Positions 1-11,994 of a stretch of 64,000 nucleotides of DNA are shown in pieces (the first letter of the stretch is position 1; every line of letters begins with the position of its first letter). The notes below the pieces were generated by a model. It had not been told where the DNA came from. It saw nothing but the letters and a program-made list of their open reading frames with translations, and ran no database searches. Location of the stretch: positions 2,666,001 to 2,730,000 of the forward strand of contig OZ022259.1 in NCBI GenBank assembly GCA_963978905.1, in the 5' to 3' direction. The translations under genes were made by a program, and so were the position numbers. The DNA is from Trichostrongylus colubriformis (lineage: Eukaryota > Nematoda > Chromadorea > Rhabditida > Trichostrongylidae).

Positions 1-3000
1 ATAGTTACATATATGAAGTGGTTATGTAGATGTCGGAAGGAAGAGGGGTGGTATGTAGGTCGCCGTGGAGGGGGGAGTCGTACTGAATCGGCCATTTTCT
101 TCGACACCTGGGTGTTTTGCCCTGCCCATAAACGTAAATTGAACGCTACTAGCCGATGGGCCGTTTTGAAGACTAAAACGTTTCCTATGGGTGGTATTCA
201 TATTTTATTTTTCGTATGGGTGGATGGTATTTATATTTCATTTTTTTTGTAATGACCCGGGATCAAGCCCATTACAAGCACAACATAAAAAAACGAAAAC
301 ATAAGATAAACCAAGACTCACAATGTCTTGTGACAATCTGTCCGAGTGGGGTGGGGGATTTATAGAATTTGCTGTTTCAGGAAAAGTACATTTATGTGTC
401 ATGTAATCATTTTACAATCAAGCAATCATGTGGTCATGGCTTATTTCCACGAATATCGAACTAGTCTTGTGCGCAGCAGTTTTGGGTATTTAATAAATAA
501 TAAATTAATGATAAAGGCATGGCAGTATTCAACGTTTAGCGAATTCAACGCGTCAATGATGCACAGACATTCAGAAATCTGTAAAATGCCCCCCCCCCCC
601 TTCCATCTTCCCTCACCGGGATAGCACCTCCTAATCCAGAAAAGATTGATGACCGATGAAATCGGCCATTCTCGAAGACAAACGAGTTTCATGTCGTTTA
701 ATTTCCGGCCACGGTTGTCATCCCTCTTGGCTTCAGATGTTAAGCATTTGGGTGATTTATGCGATCACTGATGTAAAGGAAATTGAGATCGGCCGGCTGG
801 CCAAACTGAAGCTCTCATTAGCATAACAAAAAAAAACAATCGGAAAACGAAACAAATCATCGGCTGTCAACAAAAATAAACACAAACAGTAGCAGCAGCA
901 CGGATGACAGTAAGTGTAGTCATGTATTTCCTGTCAAGTAGAACTTCTCAGATGGGAGCAAACACAGTTCGAAAGATTGATTTGTTCTGAAAAATTATCT
1001 TGTTTGAGGGAAATCGAGCACCTGACGAGGGTTGGCGACAACAAGCGACAAAATCGACAGGGCGAGATGTGGAGCACTAATGCTTATTTAGATAAAACAA
1101 TACCAATGAGCGTATAGAGGACCCTGTTGAATAATACAACAACTACCGAGCAGTCTCCGCCCTTTTTGGGCGGAGTCGGACATACCCGCACGACTCTACA
1201 ATTGCTTGGTCACAGAAAGCCTATTTTACAATGTTGTGCTTATAGAGTCGTCGTAATAAATACTTGAAAATTTTGTTTTCCGCATTAGTCAGGCTCCTAA
1301 TGGAATGCGCCATGCCCTTGTATTCAAGAAGTAAACGCCCAGATGGGAGGATCATCATGAACCCAAAACGGCTCATGCATGAAGAATCAACGAGGACCCG
1401 TACGAAGGAGGAAGAAAGTGCAGTGAGCTAGTGAGATAGGATTACGATGACTGCGCAGTGGCGGAAGGCGCTGTTGAGAATCTGCTGAGGTGTCATACGC
1501 TCAAGGGCCGGCTCATGTTTGCTGAGTCGACTCACTCATGAAATGACAAGAGCTTTGAGACTTTAGAGCGGCGGAAAGAGTACCAGAATAGTCTTCGTAA
1601 AGCTTGAGCAAGCTCTAAGTCGTTCCCTCAATGTCAAAGATAAAGCGAAGGCATGGCTTATACCAGATAGATTCGACACGGCACTGATAGGGCTTTCGCT
1701 GTCCGAGAGACAAAACCAGTTGTGTTCATGACTGACATGCAAGCTCTCTTCAATCCATGCCTATCGAGCGATTTATCGGAAACATGAAAAGACATCAACG
1801 GCGAGGTGGGGGGTGGGGGGGGGGGGACACGAGCAACTAGAAGGATCAAGATGGGGTTTGATCCGCGAGGTAAACATTGCGGAGCAGTGCAAATGGAGGT
1901 GATGGTGGTGGTGGCCTTGTGGAGGATGCCGACGGGATGGTGAAGGCGTGCGCGGCGATGACCGCACCGCCGCTCACCGTAATGAACCACCGATCGCACA
2001 GCTCGGCCGCAGCGGCGGCGCGATACGTGGCGCTGCTGTGTAAATATTTGCACCCCCCGAGCTAACGGCCGGCCCTCTTTCAAATACCCACACACAGACT
2101 GTTAGCTGCAACATATACAATGGTTGCATACGGAACTTTCACAATCACAACGGCACAAAAGGTTTACCGGGTGAGGGGGGGGGCACCCGAACACCCGTAC
2201 ACACAATTACAATGGATTGTTTTCTTTTTTTTCGTGGTATCGTTGCACGGGGAGACACTTGAACTCATTCTTTTGCAAAAAAATTCTATTCCAAACAAAC
2301 TGCTGTCCTTTTTGAGGCAAAAAGAGGAACAAGGAAATACCACGATCATGCCACCTCTAATACATAATTATTGCAATATTTTTTTGATTTCAATAACCAC
2401 ATAGGCGTGTAGCGGGAACAGACGCGAGCGGTTGCGTAGCGTCTCTTCATGCCTGCTGGTTGTTTCAAAAGACTTAGGATAGATCACGAGAGATATAAAC
2501 TAGGGGCTTTATTTACGAACAAATCTAAGACGGGACTCCAACAAAGATCAAAACATCGAATAAAATTTTGAAAGTTTTTTTTTCAAAATAATTTTTTGGA
2601 AAGGTGTTTGTTGTGGCGAACTATCTAAATCAGGAAGGTAGAAGAACAATAAGCCCTTTCGTCAAATAAAGCGATCCAAATACCATCCTATAGTCGTTGA
2701 TTGGTTTCCTTGGGGGAAAAAGGCGTGCGAGTGGATCCAAATCATTGGAGCTACCACTACTCTTAATTATCAGCAATTATCACCTATTATCCTTCCAAGC
2801 AGGTGTGGACTTGAAGTGGAATGACCTGAGAAAAGTGACAAGTTCGCATGGCAAATAAACTGTAAGAGCTTTGACGAAACGGTCATGAATGACCGACCGA
2901 TCGATGCCAGAGCCAACCGTTATCAGAGCACTCAACGATTGAGAAAAACCAATATAAGCTCACCATATTGTATACACATACACACCAGCGGATCACTTGA

Positions 3001-3290
3001 CCGGGTCTCTCACGGTTGAAGAGGCCTTAATCACGCATACAGATGACAATGCAGCGCAATGGCTGGACCTGCTGCGGGCATAGACAGCTCCATTCCCCCG
3101 GCCGGCTATTGGTGTGACGGATTCTATGACATTCTCTATGATTCTGTTCCCGGTCAATGGTCCATGCCAAGCCGCTCATACACCAATCACTATAAGGCTT
3201 CTTGATAAAATCAAAAAAAAATCATTATTTTTTATATTATTGTCACTACTATATATAAAATGCTTCGTCTGCCTGCCGTCCCTCCGTCCC
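1..3290. other. Gene-free repeat-rich stretch
   Basis: I see no exon that I recognise. Low-complexity G/C runs stand out: C12 at 589-600 and a G-rich run at 1807-1827. A copy of the dispersed motif GAATGCGCCATGC lies near 1302. The open frames on both strands at 1.7-2.4 kb overlap one another across G-rich sequence and look spurious. Confidence 0.5.
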
Positions 3291-3312
3291 TTTGTCACGA
3301 AATCAGGTATTA

Positions 3313-3730
3313 TATGAAAAACGACCTGTGGAGATGGGAACAAGTGTGGTATGGATAGGGCATGGGACAAGAAGTAAAGAGCACGCAGGGACCATAATAA
3401 GATCCGCCCAAGGGGGGCGGGGCGTGCCCTGGAATGTTCCGTTTTCAGAGCGAAAATTGTTGATTGGATTCTAATACGAACCAAACGTCGAGGAAAGATG
3501 GATTAAGGTCTGGGATAAGCTTCTGAGGGTCAAGAAAGATTCCTGGGCACAGTGGGCGGATCATCTGTGGTGGTGGACGGAGCTTGGTTGTTACATGAAA
3601 AACGACCTGTGGAGATAGGGACAAGTTTGGGATGGGTAGGGCATGGCACAAGAAGTAAAGACCACACGTGGACCAAGTTAAGCTCCGCCCGTGGTGGGCG
3701 GAGCGTGCGCTGAATACTTTGTCCTCAAAA
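3313..3730. repeat. Direct repeat pair, units ~137 bp
   Basis: Copies at 3313-3450 and 3595-3730 share the text ATGAAAAACGACCTGTGGAG, then GGGCATGG, and end in a GGGCGG-containing stretch. They are imperfect. A third, more diverged copy lies at about 29401-29500. Just upstream (3264-3300) is a CTGCCTGCCGTCCCTCCGTC stretch followed by TTTGTCACGAAAT; similar text recurs at 40730-40770 and, inverted, at 54295-54330. The pair therefore belongs to a dispersed repeat, not to a gene. Confidence 0.7.
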
Positions 3731-3734
3731 AAAA

Positions 3735-5500
3735 CAGTTTCGATCGATCTACTGATGTAAATGGTGTTTCGCGCACAGTAGTGTGCGCGCCATCTGATTA
3801 TTACCATAATTTCTTACACGAGAAGATTCGTGTGAATACAAATTACAATGATTCTAGACAATAAGTGCCAAAGTGAACAAGGTAATGTTTGCATAAAACC
3901 ACTCATAAATAAAACAATGAAAAAAAGGATAGAAGAGGACTTTATGGACTCAGGCATTTATTCAAACATTTTTTGAAAGTGTTGTATGACGATATGAGTA
4001 TCTGATGGCTTTTGCATAACTCCCTAAACAGAAGGATTACCCTGAGAGTGAAAAAATGACGCCCACGGTTAAGCTTGGCTCTACCTACCTGAATTGTTTC
4101 TGTGAAGGGGTTAGAACTGAGCAACTTGTCTCCAAAAGTGGAGTGGCACACAGTTATAGTTACGTAGCATCATTATATGCTTCAAACCACATTTATACGT
4201 CTGCTTCAAGAATCTCAAGGCTAACGTATTACATTGAAGAAAATTTGCGCAACCGCTCGCGTCTTCTCCCTCTTATGCGCCTATGTGGGTCATCTGGTGT
4301 GGGCGTTTTCTGCCATTTTCATTACCTTCGACCATCTGAATATAAATTATTTATGACGGCTTTACTACATGAAAGATGTTTCCGAAAACTGCTTATAATT
4401 ATTATTACTTAATATTATATTAGAATACTTCAAATCTATACGAGAATCGCAGTTTTTTTTTTTGGGGGGGGGGGGGTGGGGTTGGGCACTAGTGGAACCT
4501 GTGTACGAAAATTGTTAAATTTTTGATTTGGGAGGGGTCACTAGTGGAATCTGTGATGCGGGTAAGGTAGCAAGCAGCTTTTCGAGACAATGCTTTTTCT
4601 TGTCATTTTTTCATCCATTTTTCATTATATGTGGATTCTTTGTTATTGACCAAACACTATTGCTACTCTAATTAAAGAGGGGGGACATGAGCATATTGTA
4701 CCCCTTCTCCCCTCCCTTTACGCAGTAATATTGCCGAGGTGACATGATTTTGAGGGCTGCAGGACCTTCGAAGTCCTTTTTTCCAGTTTACAGCTTCGGA
4801 GCTTGTTTACATAAGTGGGTGCAATCCTAATAAAGGAAGCGGGCAATTTATTGAATGCGTCGCTTCAAGACGTGATTTCTTGATGATGAACAGGGCACCT
4901 CTAGGTGCATATTAAAGAGAATAGCCGCTTCAGTTTGCCATCCACCTTTGAGAGAACCAAAAACGACCGCGCTCCCCGGACCAAATACGACCCCCCCTTC
5001 CCCATTTTTCACTTCTACTATGCCAGTGTTTTATTGCTATGTATTATTACTTGAAGAAAAAATACATTTATCTCACAATTCCTGAAACAGATTCGCTGTG
5101 AAATATCCATCACTTCCCATCTGCATTGAAGGTTAAGACTTGCTCATCGCTGACCTCTGCAGGTACGACCCCCCCCCCCTTTCTGTCCGCACAAATACAA
5201 CCCCTGTAGAGGAATCCTCGAATGTCGGTATAATCTGATGGTGAATCATTGCAATAACCCTCCTCTCTCTGATTAGCACCGCACCACTATTCGATCGATT
5301 ACAACGAGCCACATCAGAACTCTATTGATATTTCCTCAAAATCAATAACTTGTCCGAGTACATAAATTCGAGATTAATTGTGTGAAAAGTGCTTTCTTGA
5401 CTTTCTAGAAATTTCCTCACATAATAAAAGCATCATGAATAATTTATGTTCATACATGACCGCAGCTAAGTGACGCTGGCGAACTCACTAGCAATTTATT
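3735..5500. other. Gene-free stretch with G/C homopolymers
   Basis: No recognisable exon. It contains G13 at 4464-4476 and C11 at 5169-5179. The TACGACCCCC-type motif occurs near 4985 and 5164. A 118-codon open frame at 4056-4412 (+) resembles nothing I know and has no supporting splice context. Confidence 0.45.
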
Positions 5501-5607
5501 GACCAGGGAAGATTTTTGATATTTTAATTTTTGATAACTGCTGTTTATCGCCGCAGCTCGCGATGCGAAAGTCACTACAAGGATGCTGAGTTATAGGCAA
5601 AAGCTTC

Positions 5608-5680
5608 GGTGCCGGACGGGACTCGAACCCGCACTTCATCCTTCCCGGGGATATGTGCTAATCCATTACACTACCGACAC
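5608..5680 (-). tRNA. tRNA-like sequence (GGG-type loop), repeat-embedded
   Basis: It folds as a full class I cloverleaf of 73 bases. The acceptor stem GTGTCGG pairs with CCGGCAC with discriminator C. The D stem is GTGT/GCAC around an AATGGATTA loop, the anticodon stem is TATCC/GGATG, and the T arm is GCGGG TTCGAGT CCCGT. The anticodon loop is CCGGGAA, so position 33 is C instead of the nearly invariant T and the nominal anticodon is GGG. It lies inside a foldback repeat, so a tRNA pseudogene or tRNA-derived repeat is likelier than a working tRNA. Confidence 0.55.
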
Positions 5681-5829
5681 CACCTTCACCTTAACTCAGC
5701 TTTTGAATGGTATATTTACCATAGCTTATCAGCACTCACACGTATAACGTGTTGAGCCGGTTGGCCAATATCGGCATCGAATAAGCTATGGTAAATATAC
5801 CATTCAAAAGCTGAGTTAAGGTGAAGGTG

Positions 5830-5902
5830 GTGTCGGTAGTGTAATGGATTAGCACATATCCCCGGAAAGGATGAAGTGCGGGTTCGAGTCCCGTCCGGCA
5901 CC
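5830..5902 (+). tRNA. tRNA-like sequence (GGA-type loop), repeat-embedded
   Basis: The cloverleaf is the same as in the minus-strand copy at 5608-5680 and all stems are intact. The anticodon loop is CCGGAAA, nominal anticodon GGA (serine). The variable region is only four bases, whereas true serine tRNAs have a long variable arm. C at position 33 is also abnormal. It has A-box-like and B-box-like (GGTTCGAGTCC) text, so polymerase III transcription is conceivable, but decoding function is doubtful. Confidence 0.55.
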
Positions 5903-6125
5903 GGAGCTTTTGCCTATAACTCAGCATCCTTGTAGTAACTTTCGCATCGCGAGCTGCGGCGATAAACAGCAGTTATCAAAAATTAAAATATCAAAAATCA
6001 TTACTAAAGCTTTCAGCTTCACGGTTCGATGCCGATATTGGCCAACCGGCTCAACACGTTATACGTGTGAGTGCTGATAAGCTATGGTAAATATACCATT
6101 CAAAAGCTGAGTTAAGGTGAAGGTG

Positions 6126-6198
6126 GTGTCGGTAGTGTAATGGATTAGCACATATCCCCGGAAAGGATGAAGTGCGGGTTCGAGTCCCGTCCGGCACC
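6126..6198 (+). tRNA. tRNA-like sequence, third copy
   Basis: The 73-base sequence is the same as at 5830-5902 with the same CCGGAAA loop. It sits in the third arm of the foldback. Near identity among three copies implies recent duplication or conversion. Confidence 0.55.
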
Positions 6199-6239
6199 GA
6201 AGCTTTTGCCTATAACTCAGCATCCTTGTAGTGACCAGG

Positions 6240-7490
6240 GAAGGTTTATCGATGCTGAAGATCAATTTGGGTGCTCTCGCAATGAAGAGGGGGGGGATGC
6301 CACTATTATGCCCTACTTTTGCCCAGGTCAAGAAGGGAGGAAACCTCTTCCTTCCTCCTTTGAGGCTTAGGCAAAAATATACGCATGAATGAGTTCCACC
6401 CTCCTTTACCCTAGGATCTCCCGGCAGCGATTACCCTCAGAGTTAAAAACTCACTCCACCCAGGGAGGGTTAAGTATGGGTAAAGAATTACCAAGAGGAT
6501 TCCTGAGTCGTATTCTGGTTCGGAAATGGGCGGTCGCGTTTTTCGAAGCGATTTGTGGCTCGTGGGCTGATGAGGTGTTATGAGGTGTTCTCTAGTCTTC
6601 ATCGATTGACGACCGTTTTGGGAACATTACCATTTAAGCATGCTAAAAACACGAGCCATGAATCGTAAGAGGGAGGGGGTCGTAGTCGGTCTGAGAGGGG
6701 AGGGGGTAGCATTTCTTCAAAATTCCGGGTAGCGCAACGCATGACCCTGTTCCCACTGCTCAAAACTCCTTTCTGTTCCTATCTGCGATACCACATCCAA
6801 GACTGACTTTACTATTACCAGTTCCAGTCCCATCTAGGCATGCCTGAAAAGATCTTCGGGTATTCATTGCCTATATTTTGAGAAGGCCATGCCTGTCCTC
6901 GTTCTAAAGCTACCCCTTCGTAGATCAGGTTCGGGCATTCCAGAAATTGAAAAGCTGAGATGAGGAAGGTGGGGTTGAGAACACCAGAGAGACAGCCATA
7001 CTCCGAAGACCGCCAGCGTGTGATGACTTGTGGTCTCGCCATTTCATTAACTGCCATGGGACTAGCAATAATCGGAACTCGCAGGGATTTCAAGAGCTAC
7101 TGGGGCTTCCTCCAATCACGCCACGTTCCCGCAAAACAGCCTTTCTCGCTCCCAGCCAATTGAGTAGATTTGGTCTTTGTGTAATTCGTTTTATTTTGTT
7201 GTTCCACAACTGCGAAGCGACGGCATTTCCATCAGGTTCGTATGTAATGTATACCTTATGTTATTGCATGATATCATTCATAATCACTCAGTATAATGAT
7301 GAATATCGCTCGGTGAACGAGTGACAAGAAACATGGCAATAAAAAATTGAAAACAACAAACTGAAAATTCCTCAGACATTTACAAAAACAATCAACTAAA
7401 AAACAAAAGCAGTGTCTGGCTTGGATCAGTTCCATTTTGGAATGGATTAGACCTTTTGTTTTTATTTCAAAATTGTAGTAGCATTTTAAT
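6240..7490. other. Gene-free stretch
   Basis: No recognisable exon. The text near 6345 (CTTTGAGGCTTAGGCAAAAA) recurs inside the inverted-repeat element at about 42520, so part of this is repeat-derived. A GGGGGTCGTAGTC motif lies near 6672. Confidence 0.45.
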
Positions 7491-7522
7491 CATCGGCATT
7501 GGAACGCGATTCGGTCTATACA

Positions 7523-7952
7523 ATGATGTCTGGACAGCCGATCAAGCCAATGTTCCCATTCCCTGGTGCCAATCCACCGAGCACGAAAAAAGCAAGGCTT
7601 GGTGAAGAAAAGCTGGGTAGACACAAAATAGAGATTTTCCTCAAATCTGCTAAAGAAAGCAACGCCACCTGTCCCTTACAAGTCTCAAGTTTTCTCAACG
7701 TTTCAGGCTCTGAAGGAGGCGAAGACGCCGAAACATAAGCCTCAAACAAATAAGATCATGAATGTTGGAAAGGCTCCAATAAAATTAGCCAGAGTGTCCC
7801 TACACCCTATCAGAGTCAAAATACTAAACAAAAAGACGGTGTATCATTCTTTATTAACAACTATTTCTATAGTTGAACGATCCAAAATGCCCTGGATTAG
7901 ATACTGTCAAGGCCGAAGAAGTTCTCGCTCCCCCAAAAGTCGGTCACATTGA
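7523..7952 (+). CDS. Possible small unrecognised gene (weak)
   Basis: Two open stretches look more protein-like than their surroundings. The first starts at the ATG at 7523 and reads MMSGQPIKPMFPFPGANPPS followed by TKKARLG. The second runs from a TTTCAG acceptor (7702-7707) open to a stop at 7952; it is lysine-rich and ends in an RS-like tail (RRSSRSPKSRSH). I could not find a donor/acceptor pair that joins them in frame with an intron of normal size. No family was recognised. It may be two fragments of one gene, a pseudogene or chance. Confidence 0.2.
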
Positions 7953-7954
7953 AT

Positions 7955-9030
7955 GAGTCGCCTGTTAGAATGTGGACATAGGACGAGCATCCAAATATTC
8001 TTATGGTCGTGAATGGCAGCCGATAGCATGGCACATACCGAATTGATAGATTCATGTGAAACCCTTAGCCATATAGTAATTGCTTCTCAAGGATACTCTA
8101 GTCTGCTAATCCTTACCCTTGGCTTCTGGCCAGCTAACATACTATGGATGCATGCAGAGCAAGGATTGTAAACGCCTTTCCAAAAAGAATATATCGACGT
8201 TGAGCAATGGAAACGGTAGGAAAGGTTCAAAAGAAGTGGAATGGTGTCTACAGACTCGGGTACATCAAGAGTCGAGGATTCCTCATCGGGGGGGGGGGGG
8301 GGGGGTCGTATATGACCAAATAGGAGGGTGGAGGGTCGTACCTTCAGGAGTCAGCGATAAGCACTACATAGAATCTAAATTTCCAATGAGCATAAGGGTA
8401 TTTCATCGCGAATCCGTGTGACAAAACATTGCTACTATATAATCCGGCAGCATTACTGGTATTGTAGAGGTTTAAAAAAAAGGGGGGGGTCGTACTTGGT
8501 CGCCGTAGAGGGGGATGGAGAGGTTGTACTGAAATGGCTACATATTTTCCTAAACACCTGGGAGTGCTTTGCTACAGACACACTTTCTGAAGTGTCAGTA
8601 GCTTCACTATGGGTAGGTCGGGAAACCCATCGTGGTCAGAGCTTTTGACCAATGCCGTGCTCCCCATTCAATGTGTGAGCCCATTACATCGCTTGAAGCA
8701 CATTCTAATACGTTTACTGGAAGGTGAACATGGCTTCGCCACGGGTTTCAGCCGTTGGAGAGGTAGGCCTTCTACTACACCCTTGGTGCGCGAAGAGTCT
8801 GTCATTAAGACAGAAAGTTTGCGTTGCGACGTCCGACATGTGACGTGATAGTGCAAGCTGTGCGCTTCGAATGTATTGATGGCTTCTGAAGAGATGACGG
8901 TGCTCTACGCCTGCTTCCAGGCGTAATCGCTTCAAATTCAGCTAGTACAGCGCCCCATCTCGCACCATCTCATCACGCACCAAACGCGGCATGCGAATTT
9001 TCTATTCTAATGGCAAACACCCTTGGGTGA
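7955..9030. other. Gene-free stretch with an 18-base G run
   Basis: No recognisable exon. G18 at 8288-8305 is followed at once by TCGTA, and a second G run followed by TCGTACTTGG lies at 8484-8500. The open frames here run through these tracts and look spurious. Confidence 0.45.
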
Positions 9031-9036
9031 GCGTTA

Positions 9037-9200
9037 GACGGCGTTCGTACTTTGCGCCGACGAGGCGTAGCTGCTTTCACAGGCAGCGAGGCAGAGTGGC
9101 ATGGGGGAGGTGCCGAGACGACGCAGGTAACGAGACAGGATGGCAAAGGCAGAAACACAGAGACACGTATGCCGCCGTCCGTAAAGTATGAATGCGGCCT
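9037..9200. mobile_element. Harbinger-like MITE
   Basis: The ends are diverged inverted repeats of the GGCCGCGGTCATACTTTGCG family (left GACGGCGTTCGTACTTTGCG; right the complement of a related end, ...AGTATGAATGCGGCC). The inside holds the family's GCAGCGAGGCAGAGTGGCAT text. TTA precedes the left end. The copy is degenerate and the family assignment rests on the better copies at 30717 and 41860. Confidence 0.65.
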
Positions 9201-9204
9201 GAAG

Positions 9205-11640
9205 ATAGAGGCGACACGTCTCTCAACGCTGCCCAAGCAGTGACAACAAAGCAAAGGCCCTACTTTATTAGAACATGAGATGTTCTTTCAAGATTTGCAT
9301 CCGTTAGGCAAAAAATACATAGGTACCGTAGCATGATGGCTACTGCCTTCTTTCACTTTTGCAGCTTCATTACTCGATCTCTGATCACTCTTGGTACAAC
9401 GGGTGGGGTGAAAAAGCTGCTGCCGATCGGAGATGTCACAGAGTTGACGTGATCACTGACTTTCCCACTTTCCGGTCCTGCAAAAAGGGCATTACACTAG
9501 CGTTCATCCCTTATCGGTCCTCAAAGAATCACCCACTCTAGTATTTCTCTTTTGGGCTGGGTACAAGTCCGAGAACATATAAAACTCTGATCATCAATGT
9601 TTCCCCATCTTGAAAGTCACTGAAAGTACAAGAATTCCAAGAAATTCTACTTTAAATCATCCTCAGGTATATTTTTCTCGAAGGCCGGCTCGAAATAGTT
9701 GGAATAGACTCAAAGTAATGCTACTTAATTATTACGTATTATCATTCATTATCATTTATTACTTATCAGTATTACTATGCATTATTCCATATAAATCAAA
9801 CTATTATATAATGTTATGAGGTCCAAGCATTAATTTGGCTTCCTCGAGAAAAAAGGCATCGGTCATTGACCTTTCCCATCTCCCTTGCAGGTACCCTACC
9901 ATTGCGTATGGGGCTCTTATCTACAGCTGGGTGACCAGCTTAGCATTGCCACATTCCACCATCACTTTAACTAACATGAGAATGGGGCTCTAGACCTTAT
10001 TAGCCTTTGCACTTTCTCACGTTCACCACCTCGCACTTTCCCGAACCCACCTGCCACCCACCCCCTCACCTCCTGCGGGTTACCACCACCCACCCCCTCA
10101 CCTCCTCAAAGACACCGGAACGGGTGAATTTGGCAGACTGTGACATATGAAAGTAGGGGTGCTCAGCAATGTAACAATAGAGCAAGAACGAGACAAAACG
10201 GCTAAAAACCTGAGATAGAGAAACCCCGAGTCACATTGGAGCGGACATGTGAATGAGTTTCAAATGATGGATACATGGAGCATACCTTACCCTTTTCTCG
10301 GGCTAATTCAAGCAGGAAAAAAGCGCGCGTGGAAATGCAAACAAGAAAATCACTAGAACTTTTCCGACGAATCAATTCTTTTATAAAATATCAGAACTCT
10401 TTTATCCTACGTCTCTAATTATTTCCATAGCAACACTGTCCAAAGAGAGAATTATTAATGCTGAGGGAAAACTTGTGGACGATTTTTAGAAAATTCTGGT
10501 TTTATAAGACGGACCATATATTTATCATATCAATCAAGGGTTTAAAAGATGGACAGTACTTTTCGGGATCCGTTTCTACCCGCTTCAAGTCATCTGCCAA
10601 GGGCGTCTTGTACGGCTGGGTCACCCACAAAGATGCTACTTCTTCACTTGAATATTTCTACACGCGTTTAATTTTCCCTTTGACCATTTACATTGTTATC
10701 ATTTGTTATTACTTGCTATTACTAATTATCACCATTATCGCTTACCATCACTTACTACTGTATATCATCACTTATTATTGACAATTATCATTCATCACTA
10801 CTGGGTATATTTCGCGCAATTTGATTATACAGTCATACTGCCTCTTGCCTTTACTTATACACTAATTACACTAATTGCGAAGCTTTGTTCCGAGAAGATG
10901 GTTGGTGGTTACCATGAAACCCCCCCCCCGCTAATAAAAGGCAATTGGGAACGGTGACGATGGCAAAACTGGCGGTTGGGAAGAGTAAGCAGTGCGAGAC
11001 TCGATGACTAATAGCTTCCAGGTTAAAAGGAACGAAGGATTAGTACGACTGAAGAGTTGGGGGGGGGGGGGTATGCAAGGTTCGAGTGTTGCAACAAGAA
11101 GGTCAAAATGCGATGAATTGATTTTTTGAGCATTGATTTTGCGCCGTAAAAATGCAAAAACAAGAAAAATGAAAAGAAAGACAGCAAAAACATGAGCCAT
11201 ATGAGAGGCTTCAACAGAGACGCAGACGAACAGCACCCGACCACATCAATAAATTACCATTTTTAAAACAAATTACTGGCTGGCTGTCAATGACGACAAT
11301 CGACGATGAAAAAAAACTGACGGCTGATTGCTGCATAAGAGCTGCCGCGGAGCCTATGCGGATCCACCATCCATAGTGGACCTGTCAGTGGATGTATGAG
11401 GATGATTGATTCCCGAAGGAGACCAGGAGTAGTGTGGAAGTTGTGGAACAGGCAAACACAGAGAGAGAGGCAGGGAAAAGCTTTTGGCAGACGCGTGACA
11501 ACGACGGATGGAATGTGGCAACAAAATGATGTCCTTAAGCTGGAGAAGTTCCAATGAAGTGGGCGGTAGTATGTGGAGAGGCAGGGCTTAACCACTATGC
11601 GCATCCCAAATCGATGTTCTTTTCCACGAACGGGTCGAAA
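9205..11640. other. Gene-free stretch with AT-rich simple repeats
   Basis: No recognisable exon. TTATTA/ATCATT-rich simple sequence lies at 9720-9800 and 10690-10790. C10 is at 10920-10929 and G13 at 11059-11071. At 10108-10222 there is half of the foldback family seen whole at 63331-63570, starting AAAGACACCGG. Confidence 0.45.
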
Positions 11641-11664
11641 AAAGATTTTTGGCAATACTTAGTT

Positions 11665-11990
11665 AATTAATATTAACTTCATTGTTGTGGGTAACTAACA
11701 TATTATAGTGTATGTATTGCACACTCCTAAGAGGGATGACAAGAAATCCAAGAAAATCTCAAGAAATGCAGTTTCATAAAAAACTTCTGGATAAGAATTT
11801 TTGGTTAATAATTTTTTGGTTGATAATCTGGGAAAAAAATGGAAATTTTTTGGTTAATAATTAATCAAGTAATTAATATGGACTACATTATTATTGGTCA
11901 ACTAACGTATTAGTGTATGTATTGCATATTCCAAAAAGGAATGGAAAGAAATTCAACGGGAAAATTTTTAAAAAAGCAATTTCTTGAAAT
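11665..11990. repeat. Tandem direct repeat, unit ~206 bp
   Basis: Two diverged units start at 11665 and 11871. Both share ATTAATAT, then ACTAACNTATTA with GTGTATGTATTGCA, then a GGAATG/GGGATG-AAGAAAT stretch. They are AT-rich and non-coding. Confidence 0.6.
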
Positions 11991-11994
11991 TTTC

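Larger units (their letters stand above)
5511..6233. mobile_element. Foldback element carrying three tRNA-like copies
   Basis: A long inverted repeat has arms at about 5511-5730 and 5780-5999, which match almost base for base. The ~50-base loop (5731-5779) reappears inverted at about 6026-6075, followed by a third arm copy up to about 6233. Each arm contains a 74-base tRNA-like sequence. Arm fragments also occur at 37927-37985 and, diverged, at 48420-48545, so this is a dispersed family. The layout suits a foldback MITE or a tRNA-derived repeat that expanded by inverted duplication. No transposase is present. Confidence 0.8.
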
